From Phytomonas francai (lineage: Eukaryota; Euglenozoa; Kinetoplastea; Trypanosomatida; Trypanosomatidae): DNA of 32,278 bases. Shown here piece by piece: positions 8,157 through 17,282 of the stretch. Made by a program: the position numbers and the translations under genes. The notes beneath the pieces are model-generated. The model saw only the letters and a list, made by a program, of their open reading frames with translations, made no database searches and was not told the DNA's origin. The stretch is from positions 1,138,490-1,170,767 of the forward strand of contig MJCC01000004.1 of NCBI GenBank assembly GCA_001766655.1, written 5' to 3'. How positions within the stretch are numbered: position 1 is the first letter of the stretch; every line of letters starts with the position of its first letter.

Positions 8157-8939
8157 ATGACAGAGATAATCAAGTGGCAGAACAGTGCTATTCAAGACGA
8201 AATCGTCCCAAAGAGAAGCACTGCTGAGTTTCAGCTACCTGACAACCTACACGACCTTGTTTTTATGGCAAAGCTTACTGAAGAAGCTGAGCGTTACGAT
8301 GAGATGGTGCTATGCATGCGCAAGGTGGTGAAGTTAAACAACGAGCTGGACACGGAGCAGCGCAATCTCTTGTCGGTCGCATACAAGAATGTGATTGGGC
8401 CCCGCCGCAACGCATGGCGTGTGATTTCCTCTATTGAAAGCCGGGAATTGGCGAATGAAGATAGTGAGAGCACCGCCCTTATTGCAAACCTCCGAAAACA
8501 ATTCGCCCCCGAGTTGGCTGCCGTGTGTGATGACCTGCTCGGTCTTCTCGACACCTATCTAATTCCTGCCGCACAAGGTGGTGAGGCAAAGGTATTCTAC
8601 CTTAAGATGAAGGGCGACTATCACCGCTACTATGCCGAGGTATCATCCGACGAGACGCAGCGCGACGCGGCTCTGGAGGCCTACAAAAAGGCTACTGAGG
8701 TGGCGAACTCCTCTCTCTCCCCGACCCATCCCATCCGCCTTGGACTTGCGCTGAACTTCTCCGTTTTCTACTACGAAATCATGAAAGAACACGAAGAAGG
8801 GTTTCAACTCGCCCGTCAGGCGTACGACGAGGCCGTGACGGAGGTGGAAGTGCTCGACGAGGAGGCGTACCGTGAGTCAACACTAATTGTGCGGCTTCTT
8901 CGCGATAACCTGAACCTGTGGGCAGATGAACAACCCTAA
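8157..8939 (+). CDS. 14-3-3 protein
   Basis: This is a phosphoserine/phosphothreonine-binding adaptor, acting as a dimer in the cytosol. The 260-residue product carries family hallmarks: AKLTEEAERYDEM near the N-terminus, NLLSVAYKNVIG with the ligand-binding Lys and following Arg pair (PRRNAWRV), YLKMKGDYHRYYAEV with the binding Arg-Tyr, and SPTHPIRLGLALNFSVFYYEI followed by LLRDNLNLW at the end. All four phosphate-contact residues known from human zeta (K49, R56, R127, Y128) have counterparts. A short tail DEQP follows. The frame could extend to a GTG at 8142, but ATG 8157 is the first proper start. Trypanosomes carry two divergent isoforms (I and II); which one this matches cannot be settled by eye. 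Confidence 0.97.
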   Translation: MTEIIKWQNSAIQDEIVPKRSTAEFQLPDNLHDLVFMAKLTEEAERYDEMVLCMRKVVKLNNELDTEQRNLLSVAYKNVIGPRRNAWRVISSIESRELANEDSESTALIANLRKQFAPELAAVCDDLLGLLDTYLIPAAQGGEAKVFYLKMKGDYHRYYAEVSSDETQRDAALEAYKKATEVANSSLSPTHPIRLGLALNFSVFYYEIMKEHEEGFQLARQAYDEAVTEVEVLDEEAYRESTLIVRLLRDNLNLWADEQP

Positions 8940-9529
8940 GCAAAGGAGTAGGGGGGAAGAGGATTCTTAGGAGAAGGCAAAGATGGTGAAGAGAGGAAGG
9001 TTGTGGTCCCTTTTGTCTTTTTCGATTCTATCGATGTTTAAGCCTAGTACAGAATAGAGCAAAAAAAAAATACTTGTGCATATATATAATATTATGAAAA
9101 GAAGTCCAGTTTTGTCAAATATGAAAAAGGGAATGAAGTATGTATTCATTTTTGTTATAGATAATAATATATCGTTGTTATGATAATTCTCTCAGACGCA
9201 CCTCTATTTCATTCCGGGTTTAGTGGGAAAAGATTATGAAGGAATATTAATGTACGTACAGGAATTTTGGCATTTTAGTCCAGTGATATGGCGCTTACAT
9301 TAACGCAAACTGGGTAATACACAATTCGAAGTAAATGCCTTCAGAAGTAGGGCATTATTTACTTTGATTTGAAACTTTTGTTTTATGCATCTATTTGAAG
9401 TAGGCATTGTTATATATATATATCACTTCTTTTCGGGTGCTTATCATAGCTGAATGGTATTTTCGTATGCCTCACGAATGGGTGATGGATGCGTGTTAAA
9501 TCTGATCACTACCTTTTAGTAACACTTGT

Positions 9530-9550
9530 TTATTATTATTATTATTATTA
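9530..9550. repeat. (TTA)7 microsatellite
   Basis: Seven perfect TTA units lie in the spacer before the topoisomerase gene, with other AT-rich simple sequence on both sides. Confidence 0.9.
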
Positions 9551-9912
9551 TGTTGGGGGAAGAAAAAGAATATATATTATTAATAAATCTTGTTGTCAAT
9601 GAAAATTTTAATCATTTTATGGACCCACAATATATAGGAAAGCGGCAAGCTTAGAGTCATTTTTTCCCCCTATGTTGTGGTGAGTTAATCAGACACAAAA
9701 ATAATTGTATTCGGCGTGATTCAATGAAAACGAATACATGTGTTGTCAATGAAATCCTACAGAAGTAGGAAATCGTCTTGCTGCTTGGATTTCATCTTTA
9801 TGGCTTTTTGAATTGCCCTCTATTCACGTAAACTATACTATCCCGTCATTAATACTTACCAAAATTGTAGATAAAGTTCATAACTATCACACACAATAGC
9901 TGATCCCCTTAG

Positions 9913-9942
<30 letters not shown>
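9913..9942. repeat. (ACT)10 microsatellite upstream of topoisomerase III
   Basis: Ten perfect ACT units end 73 bases before ATG 10016. They merge into a pyrimidine-rich stretch followed by CGCAG, so the repeat may form part of, or lie beside, the trans-splicing signal. Confidence 0.9.
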
Positions 9943-9943
<1 letters not shown>

Positions 9944-10015
9944 TTCGCAGAAATTGCTCTCTTTTCACCCACATAAAGAGAGAGGGGCAGACTGTAGCTT
10001 TTGGTGTGCAAATAG

Positions 10016-12769
10016 ATGTCTACATGGCTTAACGTAGCTGAAAAGCCTAGTGTCGCAAAGGAAATCGCCAACGCCCTTTCCGGAGGGCACGCGCGCACCA
10101 TCTCGATGCAAAGTCGCTTCAACCCAGTCTTCGAATTTTCCTTCGAGGGTAGAACGATGCTGGTAACGTCTGTGCTAGGCCATCTTATGGAAGATGAGTT
10201 TCCACCAAACACAAAAAGTTGGTCCAGGTTTCCGTTTCGAGATCTCTTTACCGCTAAGATAACTAAAGCGGTGAAGCTGGAGTTGCAACCCGTCCAAAGA
10301 AACATCGAGACGCTGGCAAAACGGTCAAACACGCTGGTGCTATGGCTGGATTGCGATCGTGAAGGTGAAAACATCTGCTTTGAAGTGATGCAAATAGCAC
10401 AGCGCCAGAATCCACGCCTTGTAGCAAAGCGTGCTCATTTCTCGGCGCTCACCAAGCGCGACCTGCTTAACGCCATTCACCATCTCAAGCAACCAGACAA
10501 GAATCTCTCCGAGGCGGTCGAGGCGCGGCAGGAGATGGATCTGCGCATTGGTGCAGCCTTCACACGCCTTCAAACAGTCCGGTACGGTGAAGCCTTTGAG
10601 GGCATCACGCGTGTTCTGAGCTTTGGTCCATGTCAATTCCCAACTCTAGGCTTTGTAGTGCGCAGACACTGGGAGCAGCGGTCCTTCGTGACGGAAGACT
10701 ACTTCACGCTTAATCTGCGGTATGGTGAAACCGCCTTCCGCTCGAGCCGCGGGGCCATATACGACCAAGTGGGAGCCACTGTAGTCTTTAGCGACATGCT
10801 CGCCTGCGCCGCGGCGAATCAAAACATGTGCAGCGTCGTGAGCGCGCAGCAAAAGCCTCGGCATCGCCGCCCGCCCGTACCGCTGGCGACCGTGGTGCTC
10901 CAGAAGCTAGCCTCGAGACACCTACACATCTCCTCGGAGCGGTGCATGTATCTCGCAGAGTCTCTGTACCAAGAGGGGTTCATATCCTACCCACGCACGG
11001 AGACAGACTCCTTTTCATTTCAAGATCAGGAACTGCTGGAGTTGGTACGGGCACTGACAACCTACCCGCCGGTTGCCGACTTTAGTGCCGCCATGCTCGC
11101 GAACCCCCAGCAACGCTACAGGCGACCTCTGAAGGGCTCCCACGATGACAAGGCGCACCCGCCTATCCATCCCATCAAGGCATGGGGAGGCACCCCAGGC
11201 GATGACAAGGGTAAGCTATACACACTTATCGCGAGACATTTCCTTGCATCTCTCTCCCCTGATGCTGTGGCAGCAACGACATCGGTGCGGGTAGTGTTTG
11301 GGGAGGAAGAGTTCACCACTGGTGGCTCCACCATCCTTGAGCGGGGCTATCTCGACATATACACGTACGAAAATTGGCATAGTAGCAGCATACCGCATTA
11401 CAAGATCGGGGATCAGTTCGTTCCTACCGAAATTCATTTGGAAAAGCACCGCACCTCAGCGCCACCCAACCTGACTGAGACGGACCTGATCTCACTGATG
11501 GATGATCACGGCATCGGCACGGACGCGACTATTGCCCAGCACATCAAGACGGTAATCGACCGCGAGTATGTGAAGCGCGAAGGACAGGTACTACTGCCCA
11601 CGACTCTCGGCATCGCTCTGGCCTCCGCCTACGAGTCCATTGGCTTGGCGAGCTTGCTGCAGCCCCAACTGAGGGCTCAGATGGAGATGGCGATGAGTGA
11701 CATCGTCAAGGGTGCCGTATCGAAGGAACAGGTCGTTGATGCGTCTGTGAAGCTGTACCGTGAAATATTTGACCGGTTGGAGCACAACAACCGCGTCTTT
11801 TATGATGAACTCTCCAAACACCTGCGTCCTGTGAATCGTATCGACACACCTGGCCATCTGATGGATGCACAGGTGCGGAAAACCGAATTTACAAACTGTG
11901 GTGTGTGTAGTCAACCGATGGAGCTAGTTGAGAGCAAGGATGGGGATCGTGCGTGCTGGTACCTTCGCTGTCTTCGGTGTGTACGTCAGTACCGTATTCC
12001 CAATGGTAACCTGAATATTCTAGAACCCCTTTCACAGCGCTGCGCTCTGTGCTCATTCAACGCTGTACAAGTGACGAACCGGGAAAAAAGAACCAGCTAT
12101 ACGATCTGTCCATGCTGCTTCACCAACCCCCCACCCGAGATGGAAACATTGGGGGAGTTCCGCTGTTTTCAATGCACCGCATCGAATTGCCCCCTTGCTA
12201 GGGGGTTGGAGCAGCTCGCCATCACGCGATGCGTTTCATGCAAGGAAAACGACCTTCGTCTGCGCTCAAGTGCCACTGGCTACTACTTGGCCTGCAAAGG
12301 ATACCCTGCATGCAACTTCTCAGTGGGCCTACCCAAAGCAAGCGCGATCACATACAATCCAAGTCAGCGATGCACGACGTGTCAGACCGTGATGCTCACT
12401 TTCGACTTCGGGGTGATGCCAGGGGTTCCCGGTATGGATATGGTAGACACCGTGTGCCCAACCTGCGATCACCGTCTAAAGGATTACCTTATCGTAAGGG
12501 GATATCAACCTAAAAACGAAGTTCACACTGAAGGTGGAGCAGCAGCGAGAACCGCATACACGTTGCCGTCGGTGAGTGCAAACAAAAAAACACTAAAGCG
12601 AGTTGGGATCAAAGAAAAGACACCCAATAATTGTAACTTGGCGGACAACGTACTTTGCGCTTGTGGAATTCCAGCAAAGAGGCTCGTTTCTCGGAAGGAA
12701 ACCTCTAAAGGGAAACCATTTTTTACGTGCACAAATCGGCAATGTAACTTTTTCCAATGGTTAGATTAG
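10016..12769 (+). CDS. TOP3A: DNA topoisomerase III (type IA), TOP3-alpha-like
   Basis: The 917-residue enzyme relaxes and decatenates DNA through a 5' phosphotyrosine link, normally with RecQ helicase and RMI1 in dissolving recombination intermediates. The Toprim domain is at the N-terminus (NVAEKPSVAKEI at 6-17, acidic motif D112-C-D114-R-E116-G). The catalytic tyrosine is Y325 in GFISYPRTETDS. DDHGIGTDATIAQHI near residue 500 is another family motif. The C-terminal third has several Cys-pair zinc ribbons (for example CGVC and CLRC near 626-655) and ends with a GRF-type finger (CACG near 880, then FFTC and CNFFQW). This finger-rich tail argues for TOP3-alpha over TOP3-beta. ATG 10016 is the first start and fits the family N-terminus. 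Confidence 0.96.
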   Translation: MSTWLNVAEKPSVAKEIANALSGGHARTISMQSRFNPVFEFSFEGRTMLVTSVLGHLMEDEFPPNTKSWSRFPFRDLFTAKITKAVKLELQPVQRNIETLAKRSNTLVLWLDCDREGENICFEVMQIAQRQNPRLVAKRAHFSALTKRDLLNAIHHLKQPDKNLSEAVEARQEMDLRIGAAFTRLQTVRYGEAFEGITRVLSFGPCQFPTLGFVVRRHWEQRSFVTEDYFTLNLRYGETAFRSSRGAIYDQVGATVVFSDMLACAAANQNMCSVVSAQQKPRHRRPPVPLATVVLQKLASRHLHISSERCMYLAESLYQEGFISYPRTETDSFSFQDQELLELVRALTTYPPVADFSAAMLANPQQRYRRPLKGSHDDKAHPPIHPIKAWGGTPGDDKGKLYTLIARHFLASLSPDAVAATTSVRVVFGEEEFTTGGSTILERGYLDIYTYENWHSSSIPHYKIGDQFVPTEIHLEKHRTSAPPNLTETDLISLMDDHGIGTDATIAQHIKTVIDREYVKREGQVLLPTTLGIALASAYESIGLASLLQPQLRAQMEMAMSDIVKGAVSKEQVVDASVKLYREIFDRLEHNNRVFYDELSKHLRPVNRIDTPGHLMDAQVRKTEFTNCGVCSQPMELVESKDGDRACWYLRCLRCVRQYRIPNGNLNILEPLSQRCALCSFNAVQVTNREKRTSYTICPCCFTNPPPEMETLGEFRCFQCTASNCPLARGLEQLAITRCVSCKENDLRLRSSATGYYLACKGYPACNFSVGLPKASAITYNPSQRCTTCQTVMLTFDFGVMPGVPGMDMVDTVCPTCDHRLKDYLIVRGYQPKNEVHTEGGAAARTAYTLPSVSANKKTLKRVGIKEKTPNNCNLADNVLCACGIPAKRLVSRKETSKGKPFFTCTNRQCNFFQWLD

Positions 12770-13301
12770 CCTCTTTTCTCTCCTAGCTTCCTTTGTGTTT
12801 AACAACTCCAGTTAGGCGGTTGTTGTCTCCTTGTGGCTGGTCTTGCAATTGGCTGCTGGACTGGTGGTTGGTCCCCTTTCCGATAGTAAAGCTCTCCCTC
12901 CCCCCTCCTCTCATCTTTATTTATTTTTCTACTGCTGCTGTTGAAGCGTGGGAAGAGGGGAAGGCGTCCTTTTCCTACCAAATGAATCTCCAAATTATGC
13001 TACTAGAGTGTTGCCAAATATAGTACTCTTGCGCAATACTCATAGAGGTATGATATATCTGAATTAACTTAAAATAAAATGCACTACAACACCCTCCTGA
13101 ATTTTTATAAAAGAACCTTCAGCAACGTGAAAAGAAACCCAAATTGATCCAAATAGATAGAGGGCAAGAATTAATTCTTGTTGACCTCTTAAAGCATATA
13201 ACATATCTGGAGCTCTTTCCCTTTGCAAGGGTAGTTTTATCACTTTTTTTAGTTGTCTACGTGTGCACAAGCCTATTCACACAAACTCCATCGTATACTG
13301 T
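12770..13301. other. Spacer with a prominent pyrimidine tract far from the next start
   Basis: The strongest pyrimidine tract (12892-12932, nearly all C/T) leads to AG at about 12946, yet the next gene starts at 13302. A second, shorter tract ends at 13252. Only a 13-codon frame follows the first acceptor before 13021. No gene or RNA was recognised. The first site could give a long alternative 5' UTR. Confidence 0.45.
13235..13252 (+). promoter_or_regulatory. Predicted trans-splice acceptor for the CCHC-NYN gene
   Basis: A tract TTTTATCACTTTTTTT ends in AG at 13251-13252, giving a 5' UTR of about 49 bases to ATG 13302. Confidence 0.4.
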
Positions 13302-14939
13302 ATGCAAATACCCCCCATGCCCGCTCCCCCTTTCCCGGTAAATTCCGTGGATAATCCATCCGACATGCGGGTTAATAGCGACACTGCATACTCTTCATTG
13401 CCAGCATTGGCCATGTGCCCTATTTGTTCTTCACCAGAGCACCTCAATGACAACTGTCCCTCTGTATACCAATACGGCTATAGCGACAATAGGCCTTCCA
13501 AAAGGGATGGTCCGAAAGAAGTAGCAAACGAGCACGCGCAGCACAACGAACTAACGTTTGCGGATGACGGCCAGCAGGTGGGAGGGTCATGTCAGTCGTG
13601 CGACTCGGCGCAGGACATTCAAGCAACCCGCCCGGAGCAGTACGAGGCCATTGTATGCTACCAATGTCATCGGTGGGGACATATGACGCTCACTTGCCCC
13701 CTCACGCGGTGCTATAACTGTGGTGCCTACGGCCACAGTTCACAGATATGCCATAGCAGGTCACACTGCTTCCACTGCTCCGACGCCGGGCACCGCGCGG
13801 CCGACTGCCCGGTCAGGTACAAGGGTCGTATCTGCTATCAATGTAAGGAGCCAGGTCACCAGGCCGCTAACTGCCCCCAAGGCCACCTATGCAAGATGTG
13901 CCACCTCCCCGGCCACCTCTTCACACACTGCCCGGAGGCTATTTGTAGATACTGCCGCGAGAAGGGACATACCGTAGGGGTGTGCACAAAGCTGCACTGC
14001 CCACAGTGCGGAAGTGCCCATCCGGATCGGAAGTGCCAAAGTACTCAGAGCTTTGCGGATCCTCCTCCGTGTGTACAGGACGATTCAGTGCCCATGCACA
14101 TGCCAACCATAAACCAACCCCCCGAAAGCGAGTTGGTCGCTTCTAACAATGGAAACGGCAACCACATCTCGACAGTGAGGACCTCAGAGCTAGAGGGTCC
14201 TGTGTATAAGCCATTGTATGCAATACAAAGCAAAATGAAAGTCTTGGTGATCATTGACGGCCCTTACTTCGAGCGCTGTTTGAAGTGCCATTATAATGAA
14301 CCGCGGACGTCGGACTACTACATGCACATTATTGAGGTCCTGCGCCGCACACTGGAGCACATCGGTACTATTTTCAACATGAATCCTAATGCATACTGGT
14401 TCGATATCGACCCTGTCATGTTCGCAAACTTCGTCGAAGCTGATCTTTCTCCAGAAAAAAGAAGAGGGGCATTTAAGGAAATCGATAATCGAAAACGTTT
14501 TCTGATATCGGAGATGAACAGGGATCGGTTGTTGTCGAACGTCGTGCCGAGACTGGTTGGTAATATGAAAAAGCAAAGAGCTTACAGCGTAGATGGGTCC
14601 AGCTTTGTATGGACAGAGTCTGGGCTAAGTGTTGCCATCGCAATGTACCTTATCGAAGCATCTCAAAATCACAGTATGTGCCAACAAATAGTGATATTAT
14701 GTGAAGAATCAGATGTGTACCCTGCACTAAATCACTGTAATACACAACAATGTATGTTGAAAGAGCACCAAGACTGTTCTCCAGTTCGGATGTGTGGAGT
14801 CTCGTCCTCCCTAAAGATCTACGGACAGCAACAAAATCCATCAGACTTTTTACCTCGAATTCTCCTTGACAAGCCACAGCACAATGAGAATGGTATCACT
14901 TATGAGTTTGCTGCCTATAAAGCCTTTTGTAGCATGTGA
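13302..14939 (+). CDS. CCHC zinc-knuckle array fused to a NYN/PIN-like domain
   Basis: The 545-residue product has eight zinc knuckles. One stands alone at residues 39-52; six perfect CX2CX4HX4C knuckles follow at 119-132, 137-150, 156-169, 178-191, 197-210 and 215-228; a last variant CX2CX3HX4C is at 233-245. Such arrays bind single-stranded RNA or DNA (CNBP, UMSBP). After a linker, residues about 313-480 resemble a NYN/PIN-like ribonuclease fold: KVLVIIDGPYF with D319, YWFDID with D368/D370, SGLSVAIAMYLIEA, and IVILCEESD with D471. In NYN domains the SGLS segment normally carries a catalytic Asp; here S443 takes that place, so activity is uncertain. The frame opens at a GTG (13263), but ATG 13302 is the first proper start. 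The knuckles are certain; the NYN call is inference. Confidence 0.85.
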   Translation: MQIPPMPAPPFPVNSVDNPSDMRVNSDTAYSSLPALAMCPICSSPEHLNDNCPSVYQYGYSDNRPSKRDGPKEVANEHAQHNELTFADDGQQVGGSCQSCDSAQDIQATRPEQYEAIVCYQCHRWGHMTLTCPLTRCYNCGAYGHSSQICHSRSHCFHCSDAGHRAADCPVRYKGRICYQCKEPGHQAANCPQGHLCKMCHLPGHLFTHCPEAICRYCREKGHTVGVCTKLHCPQCGSAHPDRKCQSTQSFADPPPCVQDDSVPMHMPTINQPPESELVASNNGNGNHISTVRTSELEGPVYKPLYAIQSKMKVLVIIDGPYFERCLKCHYNEPRTSDYYMHIIEVLRRTLEHIGTIFNMNPNAYWFDIDPVMFANFVEADLSPEKRRGAFKEIDNRKRFLISEMNRDRLLSNVVPRLVGNMKKQRAYSVDGSSFVWTESGLSVAIAMYLIEASQNHSMCQQIVILCEESDVYPALNHCNTQQCMLKEHQDCSPVRMCGVSSSLKIYGQQQNPSDFLPRILLDKPQHNENGITYEFAAYKAFCSM

Positions 14940-15433
14940 AAAGAAAACCCCATAACCCTTCAGCTTTATATATCACTACAGGTGTGTTGATGCAAAAATC
15001 AAAGCTCATTCTTTTTAAACCACTCAAATGTTATTAAGAGCCAACTTATTAGTCAAATGATTACTCGTGTGAAGTTGACAAACACTTAATAAAAAATCTA
15101 ATCTTGGAACTAAACAACAGCGACAATAACGCGCACGAATATATGGCATAGTTGGCCCTATGGTGAAATTTACTGACAAATCAATATGCTGCATAAATTA
15201 ATTAGTTAAAAACTAAGCACACAGTTGCAATAACAATAAATGTGACAAATCTCACGATTTGCACTAAATTGGTAACGAATAAAATATTTAATAGTCAAAC
15301 ACTTCTAGTTCCTCAATAAAAGAAAGTTATATCTAGAGGCAATATTCACTTTAACTATTCTAAAAAGGTGTAAATTTAGAATTTTACAAAAGCGATTTGG
15401 CGGAAAACGGTTGAAACACGTCATGCGAGCGAC
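14940..15433. other. AT-rich spacer with an upstream ORF over the next start
   Basis: No gene is seen. The seven-codon frame ATG 15423 to TAG 15441-15443 overlaps the start of the following gene in another frame. The remainder is A/T-rich without notable symmetry. Confidence 0.5.
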
Positions 15434-15835
15434 ATGCCCGTAGAGATGAAGCCCCAAGAAGTTCAGCACCGCAGTATTTCCCCACAATACTATAACATTC
15501 ATGAGCTCATCGTCCAGTATGTGAAAAATGCTGGATCCTTTCCCACAAAGAATCATGTGGTGGTCAACCACCTTTCTCGCTCTTTACCAACAGAACCTAG
15601 TCAAAAAGCTCTCGACCTTGCGATGCAAATTAGCTCGAAGCAAATGATACACAGACAAGATGACCCTTTTGCAAAGCGGTTTGTGAGTCCTTCTCATTTT
15701 GTGGCACAAACAATTGGAAAAGAGTCAGTCCCTTCATTTAACTTAGATGAAGCTTACAACGCCATGTTACACCGCATCAAGGAGCGACTAACAAAGGAAA
15801 ACAATCAAACTGATGCACCCAACGATAGAGAATGA
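15434..15835 (+). CDS. Small hypothetical protein, 133 residues
   Basis: I do not recognise this protein. It is soluble-looking, with no signal peptide or membrane segment. The middle (YYNIHELIVQYVKNAGSFPT, then VVVNHLSRSLP) could form a small helical fold, and the C-terminus (AYNAMLHRIKERLTKENN) is a charged helix ending in a polar tail. Codon use is coding-like and the frame is free of low-complexity sequence. A seven-codon upstream frame overlaps ATG 15434; the next in-frame ATG at 15446 lies just past that frame's stop and could be used by reinitiation. A mitochondrial or kinetoplastid-specific complex subunit is possible, but nothing in the sequence shows it. Confidence 0.6.
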   Translation: MPVEMKPQEVQHRSISPQYYNIHELIVQYVKNAGSFPTKNHVVVNHLSRSLPTEPSQKALDLAMQISSKQMIHRQDDPFAKRFVSPSHFVAQTIGKESVPSFNLDEAYNAMLHRIKERLTKENNQTDAPNDRE

Positions 15836-16244
15836 TGTATTTCATATAATTGTATATTTCGGAATCCAAACGCAAGCGTTGTGGAAATTCTCAAGTCCGA
15901 TGTGGATTCGGTATATATTTGCATACATTCAAGTATGGTTTTAAAATTCATTTTTAAAAAAAAATGTAACGATATACATCACGCCAACAAGAAAAGAACC
16001 TCTATCCCCCACCCCCCGTTTTCATGGATGACTAACGAAGAAAACTTCCTACTACAAATGGCACACTGCTTCTCTTTGTATATAACCCTACATTTAACCC
16101 TTTAAGGGGTTGCCGTATAGCAAAGGCCCTCGTGCTTCTATTGTTTCACATCAACTGTGGTATACATAAACACAGAGAGTACATCGGTCAGAAAGGCTAG
16201 CAAATAAAACTAAGAATTGCATTTTGAATAAATCATTTAGTAGA
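15836..16244. other. Spacer between small ORF and ZNG1 gene
   Basis: No gene is supported. A 74-codon frame at 15881-16105 starts with TTG or GTG rather than ATG and is lysine/phenylalanine-rich. A short inverted repeat (AACCC/GGGTT) lies at about 16095-16110. Confidence 0.5.
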
Positions 16245-17282
16245 ATGAGTGATAATGATGATGAGTGCCCAGATCTTATTTCTGCAAAAGTACCAGTTAC
16301 TATATTGACTGGATTCCTCGGTAGTGGGAAGACGACCTTGCTGCACTATGTTATTTCAGCAGCACACAACCTGCGTATTGCTGTTATTGTGAATGAATTT
16401 GAGTTTGGCAAAACTATTGAAAAAGGTCTACACTTGAAAAGCTCTGAGAAACTTGATGACGAGTGGCTGGAGCTCAAAAACGGTTGCATGTGTTGCACAG
16501 CTCAGACTCAAACGGTTCAGGCCCTTGAATCGTTAATTTGCCGAAAAGGTACCTTTGACCTCATTCTTGTTGAAACCTCTGGGCTTGCTGATCCTGGGCC
16601 CATTGCATCGACGTTCTGGCAAGATGATGCTCTGTGCGGGCACATCTACCTCTCCGGTATTGTCACGCTTGTGGACTCTGTCAACATTGCCAAATACCTG
16701 GCAGACAGCGATGTATCCAATGAGGCCTCTCGTCAGCTGTTGATGGCAGACAAGATCATTTTGAACAAGTGTGATATCGCCACACCGATTCAGCAAGAAG
16801 TTGCGCTAAGTCAGGTACGCGCTATTAATCCTGTAGCAGAGGTGATACGAAGTACGTACTCTCAGATACCTGACCTCCGCCATATTCTCTTTATTGACAC
16901 CACACGCTCACTGAAGGAGCTGGACTGCGCTCACATCGAACATCACACCACTATTAGGGCAGTCTCATTGGAGTTTTATGACCACGACCGATGTTTAGCT
17001 GTGGGTGACCCACAGGACGTCGAGTTGATCTGTAAGGAGCTGCTTTACAACGATGAGGAGAAAAACTTCGAAGTGGTGCGCTGTAAAGCGGCAATTTGGA
17101 TGTACAAGGATAACACATACTCATTGTTGCAACTACAAAGTATTGGTGATATCTTTGATGTACGAAGGATGGAGGGTAACACTGTGCCGTTGGGTTGCAC
17201 CCGTGTGCTTGTCCTCGGAAAGAATTTGAATGAGGAAAAGTTGCGGCAGGTTTTTTTGATGTATTTGAAAGCGACAAAGTAG
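16245..17282 (+). CDS. ZNG1: ZNG1-type COG0523 zinc-transferase GTPase (CBWD family)
   Basis: ZNG1 proteins use GTP to deliver zinc to client enzymes, best known for methionine aminopeptidase 1. The 345-residue product has the P-loop GFLGSGKT at 23-30, the metal-binding CxCC motif at 81-84 (GCMCC), ETSGLADPGP in the switch region, and N174-K-C-D177 for guanine. The C-terminal CobW domain follows (about 240-345). The N-terminus reads ECPDLI (C8-P-D-L), matching the CPELVP-type motif through which ZNG1 binds the zinc finger of METAP1. The frame can extend to a TTG at 16224, but the ATG at 16245 places this motif exactly near the N-terminus as in relatives. Regulation by zinc cannot be judged from the sequence. 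Confidence 0.93.
   Translation: MSDNDDECPDLISAKVPVTILTGFLGSGKTTLLHYVISAAHNLRIAVIVNEFEFGKTIEKGLHLKSSEKLDDEWLELKNGCMCCTAQTQTVQALESLICRKGTFDLILVETSGLADPGPIASTFWQDDALCGHIYLSGIVTLVDSVNIAKYLADSDVSNEASRQLLMADKIILNKCDIATPIQQEVALSQVRAINPVAEVIRSTYSQIPDLRHILFIDTTRSLKELDCAHIEHHTTIRAVSLEFYDHDRCLAVGDPQDVELICKELLYNDEEKNFEVVRCKAAIWMYKDNTYSLLQLQSIGDIFDVRRMEGNTVPLGCTRVLVLGKNLNEEKLRQVFLMYLKATK

Larger units (their letters stand above)
8940..10015. other. 1.1 kb AT-rich spacer with short repeated motifs
   Basis: No gene is seen. GAAGTA recurs at 9328, 9344, 9397 and 9762; the last three continue as GAAGTAGG or close. Two of these copies form hairpins: AATGCC/GGCATT around 9335-9356 and TCCTAC-AGAA-GTAGGA at 9755-9770. 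The 14-mer TGTTGTCAATGAAA occurs at 9591 and again at 9741. Microsatellites (TTA)7 and (ACT)10 are listed separately. The stretch probably holds the 14-3-3 3' UTR and topoisomerase 5' UTR. Confidence 0.5.

Noticed and set aside
16085..16115. Telomere-like AACCCTA and AACCC pieces
   Set aside because: Only two short imperfect matches, inside a gene-dense array; no tandem telomeric repeat.
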